A DNA stretch of 64,000 nt from JABDJL01 sp963664065 (GCA_963664065.1 OY760942.1:1054001-1118000); one strand, 5' to 3'; counted from the first letter of the stretch, positions 33,563-44,068 are shown. The notes: a model not told the origin generated them from the sequence alone. Made by a program: numbers and translations.

Positions 33563-35084
33563 AGGCAGAAAAGCACGGCTCGCCAATTCACCCGTTGCCT
33601 CGGCTGTCAGGGCGGGAATCACCGGTGGGCAATATCAGCCCTTGAGCGATCAAGATATGGCACAAATGAACGATGTTGTACTTGATTTACTGGCGAAGAT
33701 TGGCATGGCTGATCCTATTCCCATCGTCAGGGAGCACGCCCTGAAACGGGGATGCTTCATGAATGAACATGACCGGCTGTGTTTTCCAAAAGCCCTGGTC
33801 GAGGATGTAATAGCCAATTCGCCCAGCGGGCTCCAGTTTCTGGGCCAGGATCCCAGGCACGACCTCGACCTTGGTGGCCTGGGTGTCAACACCTATGGTG
33901 GCGGCGAGGCGGTAAACATGCTGGATATCGGCGCCAGCACTTACCGCCCTTCCACCCTGCTGGATTTGTATGACATGGCGCGCCTGGTCGACAAGATGGA
34001 CAACGTACATGCCTTTTCGCGCCTGATTGTAGCGACCGAAATCGAAGATCAACTGGCCTGTGACATCAGTTCGGCATACGTCAGTGTGGCCGGTACCTCG
34101 AAACATACTGCCCTCACCTTCAATGATGTTTCCCACGTTCAACCGACACTGGGAATGCTGCACATGATGGCTGGCGGTGAGAAAAAATGGCTGGAACGGC
34201 CATTCGCACATGGTGGCGGCTGTCCGGTGATATCACCTTTGCGTTACGGTCAGGACAACAGCGAAGTCTGCGTCGAATCTACCAAATTTGGTACACCGGT
34301 GTGGATCGTGGTTGCACCATAAGCCGGTGCCACTGCTCCTGCCGCGTTGGCCGGCGCGGTGGTTCAATGCGTAGCCGAAGCACTGGCCAGCCTGCTGCAA
34401 ATCGACATGGTGCATCCGGGTTACCCGGTAATCGTCGGGCCCTGGCCGTTTGTCTCTGACCTTCGCACCGGCTCATTTACAGGTGGCAGCGGCGAGGAGG
34501 CCCTGGTCAGTTCAGCCGCGGCTCAAATGATCAATTACTACGACCTGGTCAGTTCGGTGGGAGCCGGAATGACTGATTCAAAAGTCCCGGATAACCAGGC
34601 CGGATACGAAAAGGGAATCGCTGTAGTACTGGCTGCACTGACCGGTTGTAACAACGTTTCTGAGTCAGCCGGGATGATGGCTAGCCTGATGGCATTTTCT
34701 CCCGAGGCGCTGGTGATCGACAACGATATGCTCGGCACGGTGATGAGAACGGTGCGGGGCATTGAAGTCAATGAAAAGACTCTTTCCTTTGATGTCATCA
34801 ATGAAGTGGTGCACGGCGAGGGTCATTTTCTGCGCAGTGACCAGACGGTCAGCCTGATGCGCAGTGAGTATGAGTATCCGGGAATCGCCGATCGCAGCCC
34901 TCCGGGAATGTGGGAAAGCCTGGGTTCCAAGGACGTCAGGGAGCAGGCCGCTGTGCGCGTACAGACGATTCTGTCCACCCATTATCCCGAATACATTGAC
35001 CCGGTCGTAGATGTGAAAATTCGTGAGCACTTCCCGATTCTTCTGCCCCGTGAACACATGTTTGCCGGAAGCGGTCGCTGGTAG
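33555..35084 (+). pseudogene. MttB-family methyltransferase 1, interrupted by an in-frame TAA
   Basis: 510 codons from GTG 33555 (ribosome site GGGAAGAG at 33543-33550). The N-terminus VRRGRKARLANS is Arg-rich. After TPVWIVVAP the frame meets TAA (34320-34322), then continues AGATAPAALAGAVVQCVAEAL to ILLPREHMFAGSGRW. Alignment with the two paralogues here (TLAGSMSP, TLMGLIAP) puts the TAA at a Leu, one base from TTA. The family transfers methyl from a trimethyl- or dimethylammonium compound to a corrinoid protein. The codon is not UAG, so pyrrolysine is not indicated. Likely inactive unless read through. Confidence 0.85.
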
Positions 35085-35336
35085 CAGCCATGCGCGGCAA
35101 CAGGAACAGGACAGTGCAGGAATCGCGCCGTGCCGGCAGTGCCCGGTGCCAGCCTGAATTCGGCGTATCCAGGCATGGCCGGGTCGCTTACAGGGCAGTC
35201 TTTCGTGGGCGTAGTGATCGACAATGGCAGGTTAGGAAACATTCAAAGATTATCGTGGGCCGGCAACGGACGATGGTAAAGGAATCCGCGAACGGTTCAG
35301 AGGTTTCATGAATTTGATATTAATGAGAAAAGCAAT

Positions 35337-36032
35337 ATGAATGATTACGACGACGATTACGACGACATCATCCTTTCCGAATTGCCGGACGATGAATTGA
35401 TCGAACAAATGCATGACGACATGTATGACGGCCTTGCCGATGAGATAGCTGAAGGCACCCAGATATTTCTCGACAGGGGCTGGAGCGCCACCAAGACGCT
35501 CGATGAAGCACTGGTCGCCGGTATGACCATCGTCGGTATCGATTTCCGTGACGGCATCCTGTTCGTGCCCGAAGTCTTGATGGCAGCCAATGCGATGAAG
35601 GCCGGTATGGCTCTTCTCAAGCCCATTTTGTCAGCTTCCGGCGCCAAACCTATTGGTGTCATGGTAGTGGGTACGGTCAAAGGCGATATTCACGATATTG
35701 GCAAGAACCTGGTCGGAATGATGATGGAAGGCGCTGGGTTTGAAATCATAGACCTGGGTATCAACTGCGAGGCGGATAAATACATTGCTGCGCTGGAGGA
35801 ACACGACGCGACCATCCTTGGTATGTCGGCGCTACTGACCACCACAATGCCTTATATGAAGGTCGTCATCGACACCTTGAAAGAAAGGGGCATTCGTGAT
35901 GACTACATCGTGATGGTGGGCGGCGCGCCACTGAATGAAGAGTTTGGCGAAGCGGTAGGCGCCGATGCTTACTGCCGTGATGCGGCAACCGCAGTTGAAG
36001 TGGCCAAGCAACTGGTTGCAGAACGAGCGTAA
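35337..36032 (+). CDS. Corrinoid (B12-binding) methyl-carrier protein, MttC/MtbC-like
   Basis: 231 residues. A very acidic N-terminal leader (MNDYDDDYDDIILSELPDDE) is followed by a helical cap (about 30-100) and a cobalamin Rossmann domain with GDIHDIGKNLV (DxHxxG, about 119-129), GMSALLTTTMPYMK and VGGAPLNEEF. It would carry the methyl group between the MttB proteins and the H4folate methyltransferase. It follows a 252-bp gap after MttB1 and starts a second run of tightly packed genes. Confidence 0.93.
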   Translation: MNDYDDDYDDIILSELPDDELIEQMHDDMYDGLADEIAEGTQIFLDRGWSATKTLDEALVAGMTIVGIDFRDGILFVPEVLMAANAMKAGMALLKPILSASGAKPIGVMVVGTVKGDIHDIGKNLVGMMMEGAGFEIIDLGINCEADKYIAALEEHDATILGMSALLTTTMPYMKVVIDTLKERGIRDDYIVMVGGAPLNEEFGEAVGADAYCRDAATAVEVAKQLVAERA

Positions 36033-36035
36033 GCG

Positions 36036-36665
36036 ATGACCGGCTCCTTACTTGTCATAGCATGTGGCGCCATTGCCAAAGAACTGGTTCAGGTGAAGAA
36101 ACTGAACCATTGGGATCACATTGACTTTCAGTGTCTGCCCGCAGAACTGCATAACACGCCGGATCGTATCCCGGGGGAAGTGGAGGCAGTGATCAAATCC
36201 ATGCAGGAAAAATACCACGGCATTTTTATTGCCTATGCCGACTGTGGAACCGGTGGCTTGCTGGATAAGATGCTCGAAGCTTACGACATTGAGCGTTTAC
36301 CCGGGGCACATTGTTATGAATTCTATGCGGGTAGCGGAGTGTTTGAGCGCCTGGCGGACGAAGAACCGGGAACATTCTACCTGACTGACTTTCTTGTTCA
36401 TTCCTTTGACCGGTTGATCAAAGAGGGCCTCGGGATAAACCGGCATCCTGAGTTGATGCCCCAGTATTTCGGTAATTATCGCCGCCTGGTATACCTGGCT
36501 CAATCCGATTCTCAGGACCTGCAGAGAAAAGCAAAGGAGAAAGCTGAATACCTGGGCCTTGAATATGAATACCGCTATTGCGGACTGGAGCCGCTGAACC
36601 AGGCTTTGATGTTGAAAATTCCGGAGGATTTACGTGGCAAAACTGACCACCATTTTCTGGCGTGA
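36036..36665 (+). CDS. DUF1638 protein
   Basis: 209 residues, 3 bp after the corrinoid gene. The start SLLVIACGAIAKEL, FIAYADCGTGGLLDK, GAHCYEFYAG and LVYLAQSD are DUF1638 features. Cys and His recur in patterns that could bind a metal or cofactor (C in IACG, CGTGG, HCYEF). The family has no proven function but lies beside MttB/corrinoid genes in many genomes, so a part in corrinoid repair or methyl transfer is plausible inference. Confidence 0.82.
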   Translation: MTGSLLVIACGAIAKELVQVKKLNHWDHIDFQCLPAELHNTPDRIPGEVEAVIKSMQEKYHGIFIAYADCGTGGLLDKMLEAYDIERLPGAHCYEFYAGSGVFERLADEEPGTFYLTDFLVHSFDRLIKEGLGINRHPELMPQYFGNYRRLVYLAQSDSQDLQRKAKEKAEYLGLEYEYRYCGLEPLNQALMLKIPEDLRGKTDHHFLA

Positions 36666-36942
36666 CATTCCGGCCCAGGTGATTGGACAACAGGGAAGAA
36701 CCCGCCACAAGAAGGAATTATCCAGGCGTTTTGCTGTTGCCATTGACCGGGCCGCGATGCGGGCCGGGCGAGGTTCAAGCAAGGCTTACCTGGAGGACTG
36801 GCGGCGCGACAGCCGGCCGGTTAAAGGTGATATTGAACAGGCGGTGGCTGAAGAAGCTGCCAGGCTCGAAGCACAGTTCCCGGATGAGCTGTTGGAATCC
36901 GTAACCAAGGCCGGCGGGATATACAAGCCCGGCGATGAATAA
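36634..36942 (+). CDS. Small 'virulence factor' domain protein (Virulence_fact type)
   Basis: 102 residues from GTG 36634 with ribosome site GGAGG just upstream, overlapping DUF1638 by 32 bp. Sequence: TTIFWRDIPAQVIGQQGR at the start, a basic middle (TRHKKELSRRF) and VTKAGGIYKPGDE at the end. The Pfam name reflects an old label; members are mostly found in methyltransferase clusters. Function unknown. Confidence 0.75.
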   Translation: MAKLTTIFWRDIPAQVIGQQGRTRHKKELSRRFAVAIDRAAMRAGRGSSKAYLEDWRRDSRPVKGDIEQAVAEEAARLEAQFPDELLESVTKAGGIYKPGDE

Positions 36943-36957
36943 AAGGCAGAATAAAAA

Positions 36958-37863
36958 ATGACAGATACAGTAATCAGCTCTGCCAGCCGTGAAGTGGTGA
37001 TCGGTTTTGACCGGCCATTTGTGATCATTGGTGAGCGCATCAATCCGACCGGCAGAAAAATGCTGGCAGCCGAAATGAAGGCCGGGGATTACTCTCGAGT
37101 GGAAGCCGATGCGCTGGCCCAGGTCGCAGCCGGTGCGCATGTGCTGGATGTGAACGCCGGGATACCACTGGCGGATGAGCCTGCGATACTGGCCGAGTCT
37201 ATCCGCCTTGTTCAGTCGTTGACCGATGTGCCGCTTTCGATCGATTCATCCATCGTTGAGGCACTGGAAGCCGGCCTGGATGCCTACCAGGGCAAACCGC
37301 TGTTGAATTCGGTTACCGGCGAAGAGGAACGACTTGAGCGTGTTTTGCCACTGGTTGCGAAATATGGCGCGGCTGTGGTGGCGATTTGTAATGATGATAG
37401 CGGTATATCCACTGATATTAATGTTCGGTTTGAGGTTGCAAAGAAGATTGTTGAAAGGGCAGCCGATCACGGTATCCCGTCCTGCGATATAGTCGTTGAC
37501 CCGCTGGTAATGCCAATTGGTGCGATAGGCGATGCCGCAGTGCAGGTTATGAACCTGGTCCGTCGGCTGCGGAATGAATTAAAAGTAAATACCACCTGCG
37601 GCGCATCCAATGTCAGCTTTGGACTGCCAAACCGGCATGGTCTGAACCCCACTTTCTTGTCGATGATTATTGGTGCTGGAATGACTTCAGCGATTACCAA
37701 CCCTTTGGAACCGCCCATGATGCAGGCTGTGCGGGCGGCTGATGTGTTTATGGATCATGACCCGCAGTGCAAGAACTGGATCGCCGCCTATCGTGAACCC
37801 GTTGCAGAAAATGCCCGCAACGGGCGGCGCGCCGGGCGCCGGCGCAGGTCATCAGGAGCCTGA
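36958..37863 (+). CDS. Methyltetrahydrofolate:corrinoid methyltransferase (MtgA/AcsE-like)
   Basis: 301 residues, pterin-binding TIM barrel: IIGERINPTGR (about 21-31), VLDVNAG (about 61-67), SIDSS, NSVTGEEER, CNDDSG, DPLVMPIGA. It passes the methyl group from the corrinoid protein to H4folate, as MtgA does in betaine demethylation. The last residues are an Arg-rich tail (NGRRAGRRRRSSGA) beyond the usual barrel. Confidence 0.9.
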   Translation: MTDTVISSASREVVIGFDRPFVIIGERINPTGRKMLAAEMKAGDYSRVEADALAQVAAGAHVLDVNAGIPLADEPAILAESIRLVQSLTDVPLSIDSSIVEALEAGLDAYQGKPLLNSVTGEEERLERVLPLVAKYGAAVVAICNDDSGISTDINVRFEVAKKIVERAADHGIPSCDIVVDPLVMPIGAIGDAAVQVMNLVRRLRNELKVNTTCGASNVSFGLPNRHGLNPTFLSMIIGAGMTSAITNPLEPPMMQAVRAADVFMDHDPQCKNWIAAYREPVAENARNGRRAGRRRRSSGA

Positions 37864-37874
37864 TTGCGACGGTA

Positions 37875-39887
37875 ATGAAAGACTTGGCACAGGCACTGAT
37901 CGTATTTAGCCCTTCCGGCAAACGGGGGCATTTTCCCCTGGGCACGCCGGTATTACAGGCGGCACGTGAACTGGGCGTAGATATAGATTCAATCTGCGGT
38001 GGACGCGCGCGTTGCGGCCGTTGCCAGGTGCTGGCAGTGGAGGGGAGTTTTCCAAAAGAAAACATCAATTCCCATGCCGATCACCTCAGCGAAATGGGTG
38101 AGTCGGAAGAATATTGCCAGCAACGGGGCCGCATGGAAGAGGGTAATCGCCTGAGTTGCCAGGCACAGATTCTGGGCGACGTCAGGATTGATGTGCCGGC
38201 CAGCAGCCAGGTACACCGGCAAGTCGTGCGTAAAGATTTTGAAGCTCACGATATTGAAATCGATCCGGTACTCCACCTGTATTTCGTGGAAGTTGAACAG
38301 CCTGATATGCACCGGCAGCTAGGTGACCTGCAACGCCTGCAGGAAGCACTGCTTAGTGAATGGAATATTGAAGGTGTGACCTGCGATCTGCGCGTATTGC
38401 AGGAACTTCAGCCGGCCTTGCGTGAGGGTAAATGGTCGGTGACCGTTGCAATACGTCACGACGGACAGATTATCAGCGTATGGCCGGGATTTCGTGACAA
38501 GGCCTACGGGGCGGCGGTTGATGTCGGCTCAACGACAATTGCGGTGCACCTGTGCGATCTGACCCGCGGCCAGGTCGTGGGCAGTTCCGGCGCAATGAAT
38601 CCGCAGATTCGTTATGGTGAAGACCTGATGAGCCGGGTGTCATACGCGATGCTCAATCCCGGTGGTGCCGCTCAGATGACCAAAGCCGTTCGCACCGCAG
38701 TCAGTGAGCTGATCAATCAAACTGCTGTCGATGCGGATATAGATCCCACCGACATACTGGAAATAACCCTGGTCGGAAACCCGGTAATGCACCACCTGCT
38801 GCTGGGTATCGATCCGTCGCCGCTGGGTACCGCGCCGTTCGCGCTGTCCACTGATAACTCGCTGGAGGTATGGGCCAGCGAATATGACATACATGTTAAT
38901 GAGAACGCGCGCGCTTACATTTTGCCCTGCATTGCCGGGCACGTGGGTGCAGATACCGCGGCTGTTTTGCTGGCCGAAACGCCCTGGGAGCGGGAAGAAG
39001 TCAGCCTGATAATCGATGTTGGCACCAATGCTGAGATCATACTGGGCAACAAGGACCGGATTCTGGCGGCTTCCAGCCCGACCGGGCCGGCATTTGAAGG
39101 GGCGCAGATTTCGGGTGGCCAGCGCGCAGCACCTGGTGCCATAGAAAGGGTGAGAATCGATCCCGGGACACTGGAGCCAAAGTTCAAGGTCATAGGCTGC
39201 GATCTATGGTCCGACGAGCCTGAATTTGATGAACAGCTAGGTGGGCAGGGCGTCACCGGCATTTGCGGTTCGGGCATCATAGAAGCCGTTGCCTGCATGT
39301 ACCTGGCAGGCATCATTCAACACGATGGCGTGATTAACGGCGATAGCGCCGCAATCAGCGAGCGCATCATTCAAACTGATCGTACTTTTTCCTACCTGCT
39401 GCATGACGGCGAGCCAAGGATTTGCATCGAGCAAAATGACGTACGCGCCATCCAGTTGGCCAAGGCCGCGCTATATGCGGGGGCCAGGTTACTGATGGAT
39501 CGCATGGGTGTAGAAAAAGTCGACCGCATTCGCCTGGCCGGCGCTTTCGGCAGCCATATTGACGTCAAGTACGCGATGGTTCTGGGGATGATTCCCGATT
39601 GTGCACTTGAGCAGGTTTCCTCAGCCAATAACGCAGCCGGAACAGGTGCCCGGATCGCCTTGTTGAACAAGGCTTCGCGCAAGGAAATCGAGCGGCGCGC
39701 CAGCCAGATCGAGAAAATTGAAACCGCGATCGACGAAAACTTCCAAAGGCACTTCGTTGAGGCGATGGGTATACCCCACACCACGCATGTGTTTAAAAAC
39801 CTGGCCTCGGTAATCGAGTTGCCGAAAAAAACCGATAAGCGTACCGGCTCTGACGGCAAGCGCCGCCGGCGTTCCCGACGCGCCTGA
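37875..39887 (+). CDS. Corrinoid activation protein: 2Fe-2S ferredoxin plus ASKHA domain (DUF4445/RACE type)
   Basis: 670 residues. An N-terminal plant-type ferredoxin domain has CGGRARCGRCQV and LSCQA (about 36-95). A middle domain follows, then an ASKHA ATPase-like C-terminal part with AAVDVGSTTIAVHL, NPQIRYGEDLMSR, IDVGTNAEI, GICGSGIIEAVA and GAFGSHID. Such proteins reduce accidentally oxidised Co(II) to Co(I) at the cost of ATP, keeping the methyl carrier active, which matters in an aerobe. C-terminal tail DGKRRRRSRRA. Confidence 0.9.
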   Translation: MKDLAQALIVFSPSGKRGHFPLGTPVLQAARELGVDIDSICGGRARCGRCQVLAVEGSFPKENINSHADHLSEMGESEEYCQQRGRMEEGNRLSCQAQILGDVRIDVPASSQVHRQVVRKDFEAHDIEIDPVLHLYFVEVEQPDMHRQLGDLQRLQEALLSEWNIEGVTCDLRVLQELQPALREGKWSVTVAIRHDGQIISVWPGFRDKAYGAAVDVGSTTIAVHLCDLTRGQVVGSSGAMNPQIRYGEDLMSRVSYAMLNPGGAAQMTKAVRTAVSELINQTAVDADIDPTDILEITLVGNPVMHHLLLGIDPSPLGTAPFALSTDNSLEVWASEYDIHVNENARAYILPCIAGHVGADTAAVLLAETPWEREEVSLIIDVGTNAEIILGNKDRILAASSPTGPAFEGAQISGGQRAAPGAIERVRIDPGTLEPKFKVIGCDLWSDEPEFDEQLGGQGVTGICGSGIIEAVACMYLAGIIQHDGVINGDSAAISERIIQTDRTFSYLLHDGEPRICIEQNDVRAIQLAKAALYAGARLLMDRMGVEKVDRIRLAGAFGSHIDVKYAMVLGMIPDCALEQVSSANNAAGTGARIALLNKASRKEIERRASQIEKIETAIDENFQRHFVEAMGIPHTTHVFKNLASVIELPKKTDKRTGSDGKRRRRSRRA

Positions 39888-39892
39888 ATAAG

Positions 39893-41914
39893 ATGGATCT
39901 CCGGCTGGGTATCGACACCGGTGGCACCTATACCGACGCGGTGCTGGTGGGTGATCAGCAAAATATCATTTCATCATCCAAGAGCCTGACGACCTGTCAT
40001 GACCTGACCCTGGGTATTGGTCACGCGCTGGCCGGTTTTCCCGAGGACTCCTTGCGCAACATCCGCCTGGTTGCCCTTTCCACCACCCTTTCTACCAACT
40101 CCGTCGTTGAAGGGCGCGGCGCTCCGGTCTGCGTATTATTGCCCGGCTATCGGCAGCAACAGGTGGAGAAAAGCGGCCTGCTGGACATTATTGAAAACAA
40201 GCTCGTGATCAGCCTGGCAGGGGGCCATGACGCGGTCGGTGTTGAGTGTGAAGCGCTGGACGAAGACCTGGCACGGCAGCTGATCATCAAGTACAAAGAC
40301 AGCGTATCGGCATTTGCTGTCTCTTCGATGTTCGGGGTGAGAAACCCGGAACACGAATTACGCCTCAGGGACCTGATCGGTGAACTGACTGACCGGCCGG
40401 TCACCTGCGGCCATGAGTTGGCCAGTGGCCTGGATGCGCCGAGGCGGGCACTGACCGTGGCACTGAACGCGCGGATGGTGCCCATCATCCATGAGTTGAT
40501 TCGCTCCATGCAAAAAATCATGCAAGATAAACGCATTGAAGCGCCCTTGATGATGGTCAAAGGCGATGGCTCACTGATCAACGTTGAAACCGCTCTGAAG
40601 CAGCCCGTTGGCACCGTGTTGTCAGGCCCGGCTGCCAGCGTGATCGGAGCCAGCGCTTTGAGCGGTGCAGGCAATGCCATTATTGTCGACATGGGCGGAA
40701 CCACCACCGATATAGCGATTGTGAAAGACGGACAGCCGGAACTGGGTTTTGATGGTGTTCGAATAGGCGACTGGCATCCAATGGTGGAAGCCGTCAGGGT
40801 TTTTTCTCTTGGACTGGGGGGTGACAGCGAAGTCGGGTTCAGCGGAAAGACTGGTATCGAAATTGGTCCGCGACGAGTGGTTCCCATGAGCCTGCTGGGC
40901 CACCAGCATCCTGAAATACTCGCACAACTGGAACAGCAACTATTGACCAGTCCAAACCCTCGTAATAACCGCTTTGCACTCAGGCTGGAACACAATGAAG
41001 TGATGCTCGGGCGCTTAAACGAAACGGAAATAAAGGCATGGGATTTGCTTGCCGATAATCCCGTGGAACTGCAATGGGTCGTTGAAACGGACCGTGAAAT
41101 CGCCCGGGCGCTGGCTCGAATGCAGCGAATGGGATTGGTCATATTCAGCGGGTTCACTCCCACAGATGCTGCACACGTGCTGGGCTACAGTGACCACTGG
41201 AACACGTATGCCGCTGAACTTTCGGCCAGGGTCTGGGCAAGGCAAATGCGCCACGTATACGGTTTGGGGCGATGGCGCGAAGGTGATGCGAAAACCCCCA
41301 GCCAGGATGTGTTCAAGCGTGTTATTTCAAGCATCAGCCAGGCCTTGATCGATGCCGGGCTTAACCAGCATGGTCAACTGGACGATGTAAACGCACAAAG
41401 GCTTTCTCGCCTGTTATCTGCTTTGATCATTAAACCCAAAAACAAGCAGGGCGGGGAAAGACGGTCAAAAGCATTGTTTCAACTTAATTTCGCTTCCGAT
41501 CACCCCTTGATTGCGGTTGGAGCGCCAGCGGCAACCTGGTATCCGCAAGCTGCTGAGCTGCTGAATATTGAATTGGTGCTTCCGCCCAATGCCGGGGTAG
41601 CCAATGCGTTCGGTGCGGTTATGGGCAGTGTGGTTCAACGGGCACACGTCATCATCACCCAGCCGAAAAACGGGCTTTTCCTGTTGTATGGTAAAAGTGC
41701 GCCAAGGAAGTTCAGTGATTTACAAAAAGCCGTTGCCAGCGCTGAGGACATTGCGCTAAAAGAAGCCACTGCGCTCGCCACCGCAGCCGGTGCAGAAATG
41801 ATTGAAACGAGCCTGACACGGGCTGACAACCACGTTGAGCACGATATTGACGGTGACCTGTTCCTGGAAACCTGTGTGACTGCATCCGCAACCGGAAGGC
41901 CGGCATGCGCCTGA
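39893..41914 (+). CDS. Hydantoinase/oxoprolinase-family ASKHA protein
   Basis: 673 residues. Hydantoinase A signatures: GIDTGGTYTDAV (about 5-16), STTLSTNSVVEG, GDGSLINVE, SGPAASVIGASAL and DMGGTTTDIAI. The family splits cyclic amides with ATP, but this subtype lies in corrinoid methyltransferase clusters and shares the ASKHA fold with the activator upstream. It may be a second reductive activator or an amide-processing enzyme. The stop overlaps the next gene by 10 bp. Confidence 0.85.
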   Translation: MDLRLGIDTGGTYTDAVLVGDQQNIISSSKSLTTCHDLTLGIGHALAGFPEDSLRNIRLVALSTTLSTNSVVEGRGAPVCVLLPGYRQQQVEKSGLLDIIENKLVISLAGGHDAVGVECEALDEDLARQLIIKYKDSVSAFAVSSMFGVRNPEHELRLRDLIGELTDRPVTCGHELASGLDAPRRALTVALNARMVPIIHELIRSMQKIMQDKRIEAPLMMVKGDGSLINVETALKQPVGTVLSGPAASVIGASALSGAGNAIIVDMGGTTTDIAIVKDGQPELGFDGVRIGDWHPMVEAVRVFSLGLGGDSEVGFSGKTGIEIGPRRVVPMSLLGHQHPEILAQLEQQLLTSPNPRNNRFALRLEHNEVMLGRLNETEIKAWDLLADNPVELQWVVETDREIARALARMQRMGLVIFSGFTPTDAAHVLGYSDHWNTYAAELSARVWARQMRHVYGLGRWREGDAKTPSQDVFKRVISSISQALIDAGLNQHGQLDDVNAQRLSRLLSALIIKPKNKQGGERRSKALFQLNFASDHPLIAVGAPAATWYPQAAELLNIELVLPPNAGVANAFGAVMGSVVQRAHVIITQPKNGLFLLYGKSAPRKFSDLQKAVASAEDIALKEATALATAAGAEMIETSLTRADNHVEHDIDGDLFLETCVTASATGRPACA

Positions 41915-42549
41915 CGCAGATAAAAGAGATGATAACCCGGCACGGATTGCTGGTGCTGGGTGCATACAGTGCTTCATCCGTGTATCGAATACTGGTCGGA
42001 AATGCCGGTTCGGCATTCTGGCAGGATTTTACGAAATCTCCGGAATTTACCGACAATAAAACCGACCCTCTGGACCGCTGGAGCAGGCGAATCGGTGATT
42101 CTGTGGCGCGCGAAACCGGCGCGCGTGTCATTTTTCCTTTTGATGGGCCTCCTTACCCGCCATTTCTGGACTGGGCAGCCGAAACAGGGCAGGGTTTTAC
42201 CTCCCCGATATCCATATCCATTCACCGGAAATATGGCCTGTGGCATGCATACCGTTTCGCGCTGGAACTGGATGAGATACCGGCAGATGCAGTGCCTGCC
42301 GGGGTAACATTTTCTCCCTGCGATTCCTGCGAAGAAAAACCCTGTCTGTGCGCCTGCCCCGTTAACGCATTCGATAATGGAAAATTCCAGGTTCAGAAAT
42401 GCATGAACTACCTGCGCGTGGATGAGTACTCTGCTTGTCGCAGTCGCGGTTGTGCAGCCCGGGGGGCATGTCCGTTTGAGAGAAAATACCAGTACCAGCC
42501 GGATCATGCACAATTCCATATGAATGCATTCGTGGCGAGTGACTTGTGA
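41905..42549 (+). CDS. Ferredoxin-like Fe-S protein of the methyl cluster (QueG-like C-terminus)
   Basis: 214 residues. An N-terminal alpha/beta part (about 1-125) resembles the front of epoxyqueuosine-reductase-like proteins (HGLLVLGAY). A Cys-rich part follows: CDSCEEKPCLCACPVNAF (about 133-150), KCMNYLRVDEYSACRSRGC and ARGACPF, enough for two 4Fe-4S clusters. It could supply electrons for corrinoid activation. Translationally coupled to the hydantoinase-like gene. Confidence 0.78.
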   Translation: MRLTQIKEMITRHGLLVLGAYSASSVYRILVGNAGSAFWQDFTKSPEFTDNKTDPLDRWSRRIGDSVARETGARVIFPFDGPPYPPFLDWAAETGQGFTSPISISIHRKYGLWHAYRFALELDEIPADAVPAGVTFSPCDSCEEKPCLCACPVNAFDNGKFQVQKCMNYLRVDEYSACRSRGCAARGACPFERKYQYQPDHAQFHMNAFVASDL

Positions 42550-42608
42550 GCAGATGAAGGCGCAGACCCAAGCGAATAGCAGCAGCTGTACAACAGCTGC
42601 CTTGGCAA

Positions 42609-44068
42609 ATGATACGCAATCCCTACCCGCCGATGGAAGTGCTGAGTGCCGGGCAGGTGGAAACCATTATTGAATCCGCGCTTACCGTGCTGGAACAACA
42701 GGGCATGCGCTTCCTCGAGGCTGAAAGCCGGAAGATTTTAAAACAGGCCGGTGCTAACGTCGATGAGGAAAGCCTGATGATCACCTTCAGGAGGGATATG
42801 GTGCGGGAATTAACTGCACTGGCGCCGTCGCAATATCCGCTCAGGGCGCGAAACCCTGCACGTGATCTTTTCGTCGGCGGCAACAACATCATATTTTCGT
42901 CAGTAGGCGGGCCGGCTTTTTGCAGCGATCTTGATAAAGGCCGCCGGCCAGGAAACTACCAGGAACTCTGCGATTATCTACGGCTGGTGCAAAGCCTGAA
43001 TATCATACACCAGGAAGGTGGCGGCTCATTTGAACCTATGGACCTGCCGCCGGAATCCCGTCACCTGGATCTGTACCTCGCACAGTTAACATTGATGGAC
43101 AAGAATGCACAGGCTTATGCGCTTGGCCGGGCAAGGACGGTTGATTGCCTGGAAATGACGGCATTGGCGCTGGCTACGGACCGGGATGGCCTGGCACAAT
43201 CACCTGCGACACTGGCCATCATCAATACCAATTCGCCGCGCCAGCTGGACACCCCAATGACAGAAGCCGTGCTGGAACTGGCGGCCGCGGGGCAGGTGTG
43301 CTGTATTACGCCGTTTACGCTGGCAGGCTCGATGAGTCCTGCTGTGATGGCAGGCACCCTGGTACAGCAAACTGCCGAGGTTTTGGCGGTTGTGGCCCTG
43401 GCACAGTTGATTAAACCGGGAGCACCGGTGATGTACGATGGGTTTGCCTCCAACGTGGATATGAAAAGCGGTGCACCGGCGCTTGGCACGCCCGAATACG
43501 CCAGGATGACCATTGCCAGCGGCCAGATTGCCCGCGCGCTTGGCCTGCCGTTCCGGTCCAGCAGCAGCACCACATCCAACTGCGTGGATGCTCAATCCGC
43601 ATATGAAAGTGAAATGTCGCTGTGGGCCTGTTTCAGTGGTCATTGCAACCTGGTGAATCACGCTGCTGGCTGGCTGGAAGGCGGACTGACCGCCTCGTTT
43701 GAGAAACTGATCGTTGATGCAGAAATGCTGCAGATGATGGCAGAAACTTTTCAACCCATCGTGGTAAATGAAGATCAACTGGCCATGGAGGCCATCGCAG
43801 AAGTGCAGCCGGGGGGCACCATTTCGGTACCGGCCATACCCTGGCTCGCTATGAGACCGCTTTTTACCAGAGTATGCTTTCTTCACGCCAGAATTTTGAG
43901 AATTGGCAGGAAACAGGCAGTGAGGATACCGCGAGTCGCGCCAATACCATCTGGAAGACGCTGCTGGCCGAGTATCAACAACCCGCTATGGATCCGGCCA
44001 TCGACGAAGCGCTGAGAGATTACGTCGAGCGCCGCAAACGTGAAATTGCCAAGACCACCCGGTCATGA
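42609..44068 (+). pseudogene. MttB-family methyltransferase 2, frameshifted at a G6 run
   Basis: The first frame runs from ATG 42609 with IIFSSVGGPAFCSD, LINTNSP-like text and TPFTLAGSMSPAVMAG, ending out of register after EVQPGG. One extra base at GGGGGG (43811-43816) would give HFGTGHTLARYETAFYQSML and join the frame that ends DEALRDYVERRKREIAKT (to 44068), the normal family C-terminus. So the gene is about 486 codons with one missing base at about residue 403. Homopolymer position makes a read error or slippage both possible. The methyl-transfer core lies before the lesion, but the C-terminal part closes the active site in the family. Confidence 0.84.

Noticed and set aside
34320..34322. 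Pyrrolysine codon in MttB1
   Set aside because: Pyrrolysine is encoded by UAG; this is UAA, it aligns with Leu in both paralogues, and no pylT/pylS-like gene is in the window.
35090..35311. 73-codon frame between MttB1 and the corrinoid gene
   Set aside because: No ribosome site, very Arg-rich with no recognisable fold; treated as intergenic.
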